A stretch of 64,000 nt of DNA from Pseudomonas sp. GV071 (lineage in GTDB: Bacteria; Pseudomonadota; Gammaproteobacteria; Pseudomonadales; Pseudomonadaceae). Shown here piece after piece: positions 1 through 7,179 of this stretch. The stretch covers positions 310,001 to 374,000 of the forward strand of contig NZ_QAOJ01000006.1 of assembly GCF_003050835.1 (NCBI RefSeq), written 5' to 3'. Numbering within the stretch: position 1 is the stretch's first letter; every line of letters begins with the position of its first letter. Both the position numbers and the translations under genes were made by a program. The notes beneath the pieces are model-generated. The model was not told the DNA's origin and made no database searches. It saw only the letters and a list, made by a program, of their open reading frames with translations.

Positions 1-918
1 GTAGCTGGGAATATTGCCGGTGCGGTATTTGCGCACGTTGAAGTTGAGCAAACCGTCGAGTTGGTCAGAGAAGTTGGCGAGCAACTGGAAGCGTCCGTTG
101 AAGTCTTCCAGCTGAGGGCCGTCATCACCGGTGACGATGTTCTGCGCCCAACCATCGCCCTTCTCGTAATAGACCGCCGCGCGGCCGGCCAGCTTCTCGT
201 CGACCAGGCCGCCACCACTGGCGGCTTCAAAGGTCTGCTTGCCGAAACTGCCAGCGCCCAGACGGGCATAACCGTTGTTGTCGAAGGTCGGCTTTTTCGA
301 GATGAAGTGCAGCGCGCCACCGGTATTGTTCTTGCCCCATAACGTGCCTTGCGGTCCGCGCAGGACCTCTACGCGCTCCAGGTCGAACAGCGGGAAACTC
401 TGATCGCCCTGCAGGCCGACCACCACCTCGTCGACATACACCGACAGCGGCCCTTCCTGGTTGGCGTTTGGATCATTGGTGCCGATGCCGCGCAAGAACC
501 AACGCGGCTTGCCGGTACGGCCACCGGTGTTGCCACTGGATTGCCCGGAAAGGTTGGGCGCCAGGCGCTCCACATCGGACGAGGTGACGATGTTTTTATC
601 GCGGATCGCCGTGCCGGAAATCGCCGTGATCGGGATGGGCACATCCTTGAGTTTTTCCTCACGCTTTTGCGCCGTCACCACCACGGTGTCCAACACCCCT
701 TCGCGGCTCGGCTCTTCGCTGCTCTCGGCTTTCTCCGCCGCCAGCACTTTGCTTTGCGGCTCGGCGGCCTGAACCCCAGCGGCCAGCAGGCTTGCCGTCA
801 GCCCGACAGCGCACGCATGAGAAACCGATTGAGCCAACACTTTCCTTAAATAATTCGCTGACTCTGGTACTACCAACGCGACTGTTGCAGTACTCCATTG
901 TCTCTTTAAATGCGCCAT
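1..918 (-). CDS. TonB-dependent outer-membrane receptor, N-terminal part (cut by window edge)
   Basis: Reading the minus strand gives a signal-like N-terminus, then a TonB box-like stretch (DTVVVTAQKREE), a full plug domain (DVERLAPNLSG, RWFLRGIGTND, LERVEVLRGPQGTLWGKNN) and the first barrel strands. The C-terminal barrel lies outside the window. The start is uncertain: ATG at 918 has AGGA nine bases upstream, while GTG at 840 or TTG at 837 sit close behind AAGGAA and would give a shorter signal peptide. No STN signalling domain is present, so it is not a FecA-type transducer. It is divergent from the DszB-like/DszA-like operon and has its own sigma-54-type promoter at 979-994. The roughly 300 residues seen contain almost no Met or Cys. 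By context it probably imports a sulfur compound too large for porins; the ligand is unknown. Confidence 0.9.
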   Translation of the reverse strand, partial: MAHLKRQWSTATVALVVPESANYLRKVLAQSVSHACAVGLTASLLAAGVQAAEPQSKVLAAEKAESSEEPSREGVLDTVVVTAQKREEKLKDVPIPITAISGTAIRDKNIVTSSDVERLAPNLSGQSSGNTGGRTGKPRWFLRGIGTNDPNANQEGPLSVYVDEVVVGLQGDQSFPLFDLERVEVLRGPQGTLWGKNNTGGALHFISKKPTFDNNGYARLGAGSFGKQTFEAASGGGLVDEKLAGRAAVYYEKGDGWAQNIVTGDDGPQLEDFNGRFQLLANFSDQLDGLLNFNVRKYRTGNIPSY

Positions 919-978
919 CACTGATGTTCCTGCCAACTATGGATGCGGGGATGCAGTTATAAAAATCCAAGTTGAAAT

Positions 979-994
979 AGCAGAAACTGTGCCA
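979..994 (-). promoter_or_regulatory. Predicted sigma-54 promoter of the TonB receptor gene
   Basis: On the minus strand the sequence is TGGCACAGTTTCTGCT, with GG and GC exactly ten bases apart, close to the consensus TGGCACG-N4-TTGCW. Transcription would start near 968, about 50 bases before the ATG at 918. The call is by motif only. Confidence 0.65.
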
Positions 995-1114
995 CGCCAG
1001 TCAATAGCCACTGCAAGCCGCATATACAGTGACATTCATTTAAATCAGCAAACTTTCACTATCACGCTTAAAACCACTCCGTGCTGCCACACGAACAAAT
1101 AATTGCTGTTGAAC

Positions 1115-1130
1115 TGCTGAATTCGCAGCA
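1115..1130. promoter_or_regulatory. Palindromic candidate operator, copy 1
   Basis: TGCTGAATTCGCAGCA is an imperfect palindrome with TGCTG/CAGCA arms. It lies inside a wider inverted repeat, AATTGCTG at 1101-1108 and CAGCAATT at 1126-1133. It shares arms and length with the copies at 1342 and 1372. It lies about 120 bases upstream of the -24 of the receptor promoter, a usual distance for an enhancer site. Confidence 0.4.
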
Positions 1131-1341
1131 ATTAGAAGACGCCACAGACTCGCTCTAGCAGCACCCAGATATAAACAGAAGCATGGCAAAAATAACGCTC
1201 GCCGCAGTCCAATAGTTCGCTACCAGCCGAGCCTATAAATCCAGACGAGCAAGACACTACGGGGGCTACAGACGTAACCAGCTGCCCCTGGAAACATCCC
1301 AACCCTTAGGCCTAATACCTTTTAGTTAGCTGTTTATGCGC

Positions 1342-1357
1342 TGCTGTTTACGCAACA
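1342..1357. promoter_or_regulatory. Palindromic candidate operator, copy 2
   Basis: TGCTGTTTACGCAACA matches copy 3 in most positions and starts exactly 30 bases before it. A partial copy (GCTGTTTATGCGC) begins about 14 bases earlier. The group lies roughly 190-240 bases upstream of the -24 element at 1579, the range in which enhancer-binding proteins act. Confidence 0.4.
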
Positions 1358-1371
1358 ACTTTAACCGCAAC

Positions 1372-1387
1372 TGCTGTTTTTGCAGCA
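1372..1387. promoter_or_regulatory. Palindromic candidate operator, copy 3
   Basis: TGCTGTTTTTGCAGCA has perfect 5-base arms around a T-rich centre. It is followed by an A-rich stretch, but its position in a promoter region argues against a terminator. It pairs with copy 2 on the same helix face (30-base spacing, about three turns). Confidence 0.4.
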
Positions 1388-1578
1388 TTAAAAAATACCC
1401 GCATCACTGGAACAAAACCGCCCAGGAAAAACAATCAGCCACGAATCACCCGCACTAAAAAACGCCCAGCAAAAACAACCAACCCCATATAAATCCGCTA
1501 GTTAGCCTTTCACCCAATGGCATTTAAAACCCTCACTCACGCCACTTCTCCGTTCTTTTAAACAGACTTGCAAACAAC

Positions 1579-1594
1579 TGGCATGGAGCATGCT
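1579..1594 (+). promoter_or_regulatory. Predicted sigma-54 promoter of the first DszB-like operon
   Basis: TGGCATGGAGCATGCT keeps GG and GC ten bases apart and most of the -24/-12 consensus. Transcription would begin near 1605, about 35 bases before the ATG at 1640, which follows an AAGGAACGG ribosome site. Sigma-54 control of organosulfur genes by SfnR-type activators is known in Pseudomonas, so the element fits the proposed role. Confidence 0.65.
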
Positions 1595-1639
1595 CTAGTG
1601 CTTGCTGTGAATAACCACACCGCTATTCAAGGAACGGAC

Positions 1640-2698
1640 ATGAGCACTTCCAAACCACCAGTCCAACTCTTCTACACCCGTTGCGGCGCAGCGACCGCCT
1701 CGGCCCTGGCGATTCGTAAAAACTGGCTGCAAGACGAATTCGCCGGTGCCGACACCGAGCTGCATTCGCTGCGCGATTCCGACAGCCTGGCCGTGCGCAA
1801 CGCGCACTATCACCATCAGCAAACCGGCCTGTTTCGCGAAGGCGGCAACATCCCGCCGATCTGGGCCAAGGGCAGCGGCTCGGACACCGTGGTGGTCGGC
1901 ATCACCTGGCTGGATGAATATCAAGGCATCCTCACCCGCGCTGACAGCGACATCCGCGATATCGCCGACCTCAAAGGCAAACGCCTGGGTGTGCCGCTGC
2001 ACCAGAACGCCGTGATCGACTTTCAGCGCGGGGCGGCCCAGCACGGTTATGTCACCGCGCTGTCGCTGGCCGGACTGAGCACCGATGACGTCACCCTGGT
2101 TGACCTCCCGGCCCCCAGCTACGACACCGAAGACGGCCCGCGCAGCACCACCCGCGAACAGCGCGCCGACGTTGCCGTAACCGCGCTGGACGCCGGCACC
2201 GTGGACGCCATTTTCCTGCGCTTCACCCGTGGCTATCGCCTGTCGCAGGACGCGCGTTATCGCCAGCTGATCAATATCAACGAACTGTCCGACCCGCTGC
2301 TGCGCGTCAACAACGGCACCCCTCGGCCGATCACCGTTGACCGCCAATTCCTCGAACAGCACCCGGACGTGGTGGTGCGCTACCTCGCCGTGCTACTGCG
2401 CACTGCGGAATGGGCTGCCAGCCACCACGACGAAGTGGTGCAACTGCTGCAACCCGAAGACAGCAATGCCTCGGCCGCCGAAGTGGTCGGCTCCCATGGC
2501 GCCGATGTGCACCTGTCCTTCACCCCCAAGCTGAGCCCCGAGTACATCCAGGGCCTGACCACGCAAAAGAACTTCCTGCGCGACTGGGGCTACCTGAAAG
2601 CCGACTTCAACGTCAGCGACTGGATCGTCGCCGGCCCGCTGGAGCAGGCGCAAAAACTGGTCGCCGAGGAAAAGGCCAAGGCCTCCGCTGCCGCCTGA
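1640..2698 (+). CDS. DszB-like desulfinase family protein (paralogue 1)
   Basis: This 352-residue protein has the NMT1/SsuA-like two-lobed fold seen in sulfonate-binding proteins. However, it has no signal peptide and begins directly with the first strand (QLFYTRCG), so it should be cytoplasmic. Three residues match the active site of the dibenzothiophene desulfinase DszB (Cys27, His60, Arg70): Cys15, His56 and Arg66. The His-to-Arg spacing of ten and the following GG are the same. It probably removes sulfite from a sulfinate, or binds such a compound. The ATG at 1640 is chosen for its ribosome site; an upstream start at 1568 would overlap the sigma-54 promoter. It contains only one Met (the initiator) and one Cys (the predicted catalytic one). 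It is the first gene of the + strand series. Confidence 0.7.
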   Translation: MSTSKPPVQLFYTRCGAATASALAIRKNWLQDEFAGADTELHSLRDSDSLAVRNAHYHHQQTGLFREGGNIPPIWAKGSGSDTVVVGITWLDEYQGILTRADSDIRDIADLKGKRLGVPLHQNAVIDFQRGAAQHGYVTALSLAGLSTDDVTLVDLPAPSYDTEDGPRSTTREQRADVAVTALDAGTVDAIFLRFTRGYRLSQDARYRQLININELSDPLLRVNNGTPRPITVDRQFLEQHPDVVVRYLAVLLRTAEWAASHHDEVVQLLQPEDSNASAAEVVGSHGADVHLSFTPKLSPEYIQGLTTQKNFLRDWGYLKADFNVSDWIVAGPLEQAQKLVAEEKAKASAAA

Positions 2699-2749
2699 TT
2701 CACCTATCCCGGCCCTGTGGCTTACCCGTGATTTTTTGGAGCAATACCC

Positions 2750-3421
2750 ATGAGCGCTTTTGAAAAAACCGAAGTCGATCTGATCGCCTATATCGAACAA
2801 GCCAAATCGGACGCCGTGCACGTGTTCGAGTCGTTGCGCGCCAACGGCACCCTGTCAGCCAGCCTGACCTTCCATATCTCCCACCGCATTCCGGGCACCG
2901 ACACTTTGCTCGGTATTCGTTTCCCGGGCGGTCTGGCACGCAGCCAAGCGCCGAAGATCAGTGTGTCGTCGTTTGCCGAGGCAACCGGTTCGCTGCTGAA
3001 TGAGCCGCGCCTGGAAGCCGATACGGTGATTCACGTGCACACCGCCTGGCTGTCCGCCTGGTCGCTGGCGCACAAAGACTTCCCCATTCTCTACGTCGCC
3101 GCGGCCCGCCACTTGCTGGCGCGCAGCATTCCCAATCACCTTGAACGCACCCGCAGCGCCCTGGAAGTGATCAGCGAGCGCTTGGACAAACACCCTGAAC
3201 TGGCACCACCACCGGCGTTGCTGGAGTCCAACGGCGGGGCCAACTTCTGGGGCCAGGGCATTATCAAAACGGCGGAAACCATCCTCTTTGTCGAAGAAGC
3301 CGCGCGCTTCCAGGCGATTGCCGAGCAGATCGGCGGCGCCCAGGTGTACACCCCGGGTGGCCTGGAACTGCAGTGGAAACGCACCGGCTTGCTGGAAAAA
3401 TCCAAAGCGTTCAGCGGCTAA
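2750..3421 (+). CDS. Class II aldolase/adducin-like protein
   Basis: The 223 residues resemble the class II aldolase/epimerase fold. A VIHVHTAW motif places two histidines (95 and 97) where family members bind zinc, and the C-terminal helix (KTAETILFVEEAARFQ) is typical. The usual third ligand, in an NHG motif, appears to be replaced by NGG in NGGANFWGQG, so the metal site may be altered. GGAG lies before the ATG. It sits between a DszB-like gene and a DszA-like gene, suggesting work on the carbon skeleton of the same substrate. It has one Met and no Cys. The reaction is unknown. Confidence 0.7.
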   Translation: MSAFEKTEVDLIAYIEQAKSDAVHVFESLRANGTLSASLTFHISHRIPGTDTLLGIRFPGGLARSQAPKISVSSFAEATGSLLNEPRLEADTVIHVHTAWLSAWSLAHKDFPILYVAAARHLLARSIPNHLERTRSALEVISERLDKHPELAPPPALLESNGGANFWGQGIIKTAETILFVEEAARFQAIAEQIGGAQVYTPGGLELQWKRTGLLEKSKAFSG

Positions 3422-3430
3422 GTCCGAGCA

Positions 3431-3456
3431 GCCGGGGTGTGCCTGCACACCTCGGC
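3431..3456 (+). repeat. Intercistronic hairpin
   Basis: Two 11-base arms, CCGGGGTGTGC and GCACACCTCGG, form a hairpin with a 2-base loop and one G-T pair, between the aldolase-like gene and the monooxygenase gene. No T tract follows, so it is more likely an mRNA stability or processing element than a terminator. Confidence 0.45.
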
Positions 3457-3495
3457 CTTGCTTAAGAATCTGGTCTGCCCAAAGAGAAGAGCACC

Positions 3496-4830
3496 GTGAG
3501 CAGCAAAAAACGCCAACTGGCCCTGAACGTATTTCTCCACCGCTTTGGTCACCACCCTGAAGCGTGGCGCCACCCCAGCTCCACCGACAACGGCCGGCCC
3601 AACCTGGCCTGGTGGATAAAGGCCGCCAAGCTGGCCGAAGCGGCCAAATTCGACACCTTTTTTGTCGCCGACTTTATCGGCCGCTCGGGCGAGGTCACCC
3701 CACAAACCGGGCGCAGCCCGCAGAACTACCAGTTCGAACCCTTCACTCTGTTGTCGGCCATCGCGGCGGTGACCGAGCACATCGGCCTGGTGGCGACGGT
3801 CAACACCAACTACGACTCGCCCTATCACGTGGCGCGCAAATTCACCTCGCTCGACCACCTCAGTGGCGGGCGTGCCGGCTGGAACGTGGTGTCGTCGTTT
3901 GGCGACCACGCGGCAAAAAACTTCGGCATCAGCGAACCCCGTAGCCATGAGGAGCGCTATGAGCGTGCGGCGGAATTTATTGCCGTGACCAAGGCGCTGT
4001 GGGACAGCTGGGATGACGACGCTTTCGACCAACCGGACCGCCAAGCCGGGGCGTTCTACAAGCCCAGTTCCGGCCACCCGGTTAACCACCATGGCAAGTA
4101 CTTCACCAGCGAAGGGCTGCTCGACTACCCGCGGCCGATCCAGGGCTACCCGGTGATTGTGCAGGCCGGCAACTCGGAAACCGGCCTGGAGTTTGCCGCC
4201 CGCGAAGCAGAGATGACCTACGCCTCGGCGCAGTCGCTGGAGGTCGCCAAGGCCTACTACGCCAACCTCAAAGGGCGCATGGCCAAGTACGGCCGCGATG
4301 AAGACCAGCTCAAGGTCACGCCGGGCCTGTCGGTGGTGGTGGCCGAATCCGATCAGGAAGCCCAGGACCGCTTCAACGAACTGCAGCAATTGGTCGATGT
4401 GAGCAACGTTTCCTTTGGCGGTTTCGACCTGTCGTCCTACGACGTCGATGGCCCCCTGCCGGACCTGCCCTACCAGGCCGACGCCAATGGCAAAGGCCGC
4501 TTCCAACAGCAACTGGACCTGGCCCGCCGCGAGAACCTGAGCATTCGCCAACTGGTACTGCGCTTTCGGGTTTCTCGCGGGCATTTGCAAGCCATTGGCT
4601 CGGTGAAAACCGTGGCAGACACCATTGAGCAATGGTTTGTCGAACGCGGCGCCGACGGCTTCAACGTGGTGCCGCCGTATCTGCCGCAAGGCTTCGAAGA
4701 CTTCACTCGGCTGGTGGTGCCCGAACTGCAACGGCGCGGCATTTTCCGCACGGAATATGAAGGCAAAACCTTCCGCGAAAACCTCGGCCTGAACCGCCCG
4801 GCGAATCCGCGGGATACGCGCATCGCGTGA
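3496..4830 (+). CDS. DszA/NtaA/SnaA-family FMN-dependent monooxygenase
   Basis: The 444-residue protein belongs to the bacterial luciferase-like group that includes DszA (dibenzothiophene sulfone monooxygenase) and nitrilotriacetate monooxygenase. Family signatures are the N-terminal HHPEAWRHPSS region, FDTFFVADF, the SGGRAGWNVVSS block that contacts the flavin phosphate, and YPVIVQAGNS. Such enzymes use FMNH2 from a separate reductase and O2 to cleave C-S or C-N bonds. With DszB-like neighbours, a C-S-cleaving step that yields a sulfinate is the natural reading. The start is GTG at 3496 behind AGAGAAGAG. It has three Met and no Cys in 444 residues. The true substrate cannot be read from the sequence. 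Confidence 0.85.
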   Translation: MSSKKRQLALNVFLHRFGHHPEAWRHPSSTDNGRPNLAWWIKAAKLAEAAKFDTFFVADFIGRSGEVTPQTGRSPQNYQFEPFTLLSAIAAVTEHIGLVATVNTNYDSPYHVARKFTSLDHLSGGRAGWNVVSSFGDHAAKNFGISEPRSHEERYERAAEFIAVTKALWDSWDDDAFDQPDRQAGAFYKPSSGHPVNHHGKYFTSEGLLDYPRPIQGYPVIVQAGNSETGLEFAAREAEMTYASAQSLEVAKAYYANLKGRMAKYGRDEDQLKVTPGLSVVVAESDQEAQDRFNELQQLVDVSNVSFGGFDLSSYDVDGPLPDLPYQADANGKGRFQQQLDLARRENLSIRQLVLRFRVSRGHLQAIGSVKTVADTIEQWFVERGADGFNVVPPYLPQGFEDFTRLVVPELQRRGIFRTEYEGKTFRENLGLNRPANPRDTRIA

Positions 4831-4842
4831 CGGCAAACAGCA

Positions 4843-4921
4843 TCGCGGCTGAAGCCCCTCCCACAAGGGAATGAGGTCTCCCATAGGCATGCATTCGCTG
4901 TGGGAGGGGCTTTAGCCGCGA
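4843..4921. repeat. Paired REP palindromes
   Basis: Two 23-base units in opposite orientation lie at 4843-4865 (TCGCGGCTGAAGCCCCTCCC...) and 4899-4921 (...GGGAGGGGCTTTAGCCGCGA). They form a long inverted repeat of the Pseudomonas REP type. The pair separates the enzyme genes from the importer genes and may set relative mRNA levels. No transposase is nearby. Confidence 0.85.
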
Positions 4922-4966
4922 CTCCTGGAAACACCAACCCCACGACTGAAAACCCGGAAGCACACC

Positions 4967-6028
4967 ATGCTGTACTACCTGATCACCCGCTTGCTGGCGA
5001 TGATCCCCACCCTGTTGGGGGTCTTGACCCTGACCTTTCTGGTCACCCAATTTGTTCCGGGGGGCCCTGTCGACCACGTACTCAGCGACCTTGATAACCA
5101 AAGCGCGCGCTCTGGCGCCGAAGGCGCCACATCGGGCAGCGGCTGGACCTACAGCGGACGGCAGGGCATTGATGAACAGCAGATCGAGCACCTGACCCGC
5201 CAGTACGGTTTTGATCAACCGGTGCTGGAGCGTTATGTGGCGATGCTGAGTAACTTTCTGCGCTTCGATCTGGGCCAGAGTTACTTCCGTAACGAGAGCG
5301 TGTGGGAGCTGATCAAGTCCAAGCTGGGTGTCTCGGTGTCGCTGGGCATCTGGACCTTTTTGCTCACCTACCTGATCTCCGTTCCCCTGGGTGTGGCCAA
5401 GGCGGTGCGTGCTGGCAGCCGCTTCGACTTCATCACCAGCCTATTGATTCTGTGCGGCTATGCGGTGCCAGGGTTTGTGCTGGGCGTGTTGCTGATTGTG
5501 CTGTTCGGCGGCGGCTCCTTCTGGGACGTGTTCCCGCTGCGCGGCCTGACCTCGGATAACTGGAACGAGCTGAGCGGGTTGGGCAAGGTCACCGACTACC
5601 TGTGGCATATCACCCTGCCGGTGGCTGCATCAGTACTCAGCACTTTCGCGCTGAAAACCTTGCTGACGAAAAACACTTTTCTCGAAGAGATCAGCCGCCA
5701 ATACGTACTCACCGCGCGGGCCAAAGGCTTGTCCGAGCGCCGGGTGCTGTGGAAACACGTGTTTCGTAATGCCTTGCTGCCCTTGGTCACCGGTTTTCCC
5801 GGTGCCTTTATCGCCGCGTTTTTTACCGGCAGCTTGCTGATTGAAACCCTGTTCTCCCTCGACGGCCTGGGCCTGCTGTCTTACGAGTCGATCAATAGCC
5901 GCGATTACCCCGTGGTGCTCGGCAGCCTGTACCTGCTGACCTTGATCGGCCTGCTGACCAAGCTGGTGGGCGACATCGCCTACGTGTTGGTCGACCCACG
6001 AATCAAATTCGACGCACAGGTGGCCTGA
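4967..6028 (+). CDS. YejB-type peptide-class ABC transporter permease
   Basis: This 353-residue inner-membrane protein opens with the DppB/OppB-type N-terminus (LYYLITRLLAMIPTLLGVLTLTFLV, part shown), followed by a periplasmic loop and five further membrane segments. The EAA loop that meets the ATPase is RQYVLTARAKGLSERRVLW. It ends in the usual DPRIKFDA tail. Length and loop pattern match YejB of the YejABEF microcin C/peptide importer. It overlaps the next permease by one base (TGATG). It has three Met and one Cys, low for a membrane protein. The cargo is probably the organosulfur compound handled by the neighbouring enzymes. Confidence 0.88.
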   Translation: MLYYLITRLLAMIPTLLGVLTLTFLVTQFVPGGPVDHVLSDLDNQSARSGAEGATSGSGWTYSGRQGIDEQQIEHLTRQYGFDQPVLERYVAMLSNFLRFDLGQSYFRNESVWELIKSKLGVSVSLGIWTFLLTYLISVPLGVAKAVRAGSRFDFITSLLILCGYAVPGFVLGVLLIVLFGGGSFWDVFPLRGLTSDNWNELSGLGKVTDYLWHITLPVAASVLSTFALKTLLTKNTFLEEISRQYVLTARAKGLSERRVLWKHVFRNALLPLVTGFPGAFIAAFFTGSLLIETLFSLDGLGLLSYESINSRDYPVVLGSLYLLTLIGLLTKLVGDIAYVLVDPRIKFDAQVA

Positions 6029-7179
6029 TGACCGCTCAGACGATTTCGCCGCCCAGTTTCTGGCAGCGCCTTTCCCAACGCCTGGGGCGGCGCACGCCCC
6101 GCGTACAGGCTGAACCGCTGACGCAAACCGACGCGGCGCTAACCCCCGGCCGGCGCTTGTGGCTGCGCTTCAAGCAGAACCGCCTGGGCTACTGGAGCCT
6201 GATTCTGTTCACCTCGCTGTACCTGGTGAGCCTGGCCGGTGAGCTCATCAGCAATGACAAACCCTTGCTGGTGTACTTCCAGCACGAATGGTTTTTCCCC
6301 CTGCTGCATGACTACCCCGAGGCGGTATTTGGCGGCCAGTTGCCGATTTACGCGGACTACAACGACCCCTTTATTCGCGAGCAGCTGGCCAAGCCCGGCA
6401 ACTTCGCCCTGTATGCGCCCAACCCGTATTACTACGACACGCTGAATTACTTCTCCAACGCCGTGCACTACCCAGGGCCGCCCACCCAGGAAAACCTGCT
6501 GGGCACCGATATTGCCGGTTACGACATCGTCGCCCGGCTGTTGTACGGCTTCCGGGTGTCGGTGACCTTCGGCCTGGCGTTGACGGTTATCGGCACCGTG
6601 CTGGGCGTACTGATCGGCGCGCTGCAGGGCTACTTTGCCGGCAAGATCGACCTGGTCGCGCAACGCTTGATCGAGGTGTGGGGCTCGCTGCCTGAGCTGT
6701 ACCTGCTGATCATCTTTGCCTCGTTGTTCGAACCGAGCCTGATTCTGCTGGCGGTGTTGTTGTCGCTGTTCGGCTGGATCTACCTGTCGGATTACGTGCG
6801 CGCCGAGTTCCTGCGTAACCGCCAACTGGAATACGTCAAAGCCGCCCGCGCCATGGGCCTGTCCCACGGGCAAATCATCTGGCGGCACATCTTGCCCAAC
6901 AGCCTGACGCCGGTGATCACCTTCCTGCCGTTTCGCATGAGTGCGGCAATCATGGCCTTGGCCAGCCTGGACTTTCTCGGCCTCGGCGTCCAAGCCCCCG
7001 CGCCCAGCCTTGGCCAGTTGCTGTTGCAAGGCAAAGAAAACCTGGATGCCTGGTGGATTGCCGTGTCGGGTTTTGGCGCGCTGATGCTGACCCTGCTGCT
7101 GCTGACGTTTATGGGCGAGGCACTGCGCAACGCCATGGACGCCCACATTGCCGACCGACTGCCGCCGGAGAATGTGTAA
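6028..7179 (+). CDS. YejE-type peptide-class ABC transporter permease
   Basis: The 383-residue second permease has a long cytoplasmic N-terminus, a membrane segment near residues 55-75, and a large periplasmic insert with the YejE-like LLGTDIAGYDIVARLLYG element. Four to five membrane segments follow. Its EAA loop is QLEYVKAARAMGLSHGQIIW. It overlaps its neighbours on both sides (TGATG and TAATG), so the permeases and the ATPase are translationally coupled. It has no Cys. Confidence 0.88.
   Translation: MTAQTISPPSFWQRLSQRLGRRTPRVQAEPLTQTDAALTPGRRLWLRFKQNRLGYWSLILFTSLYLVSLAGELISNDKPLLVYFQHEWFFPLLHDYPEAVFGGQLPIYADYNDPFIREQLAKPGNFALYAPNPYYYDTLNYFSNAVHYPGPPTQENLLGTDIAGYDIVARLLYGFRVSVTFGLALTVIGTVLGVLIGALQGYFAGKIDLVAQRLIEVWGSLPELYLLIIFASLFEPSLILLAVLLSLFGWIYLSDYVRAEFLRNRQLEYVKAARAMGLSHGQIIWRHILPNSLTPVITFLPFRMSAAIMALASLDFLGLGVQAPAPSLGQLLLQGKENLDAWWIAVSGFGALMLTLLLLTFMGEALRNAMDAHIADRLPPENV

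Larger units (their letters stand above)
919..1639. other. AT-rich divergent intergenic region with paired sigma-54 promoters
   Basis: About 720 bases separate the TonB receptor from the first DszB-like gene, and no convincing coding region lies in them. The stretch is clearly richer in A and T than its flanks. It holds one -24/-12 element facing each way, and between them three copies of a 16-base imperfect palindrome with TGCTG/CAGCA arms, listed separately. This is the layout expected of a shared control region where an enhancer-binding protein serves two divergent sigma-54 promoters. Confidence 0.75.

Noticed and set aside
1372..1396. Terminator at the third TGCTG/CAGCA palindrome
   Set aside because: The stem is only five bases and the following stretch is A-rich on the + strand; it fits the operator set better.
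1568..1639. Longer start for the first DszB-like gene
   Set aside because: It would place the coding start upstream of the -24/-12 element at 1579-1594 and has no ribosome site; the ATG at 1640 does.
1595..2362. Long antisense reading frames over the DszB-like genes and many other genes
   Set aside because: High-GC codon use leaves long open frames on the opposite strand; their predicted proteins show no motifs and the sense frames have clear families.
4843..4921. CRISPR-like or transposon end
   Set aside because: It is a single inverted pair of REP units without spacers, direct repeats or a transposase.
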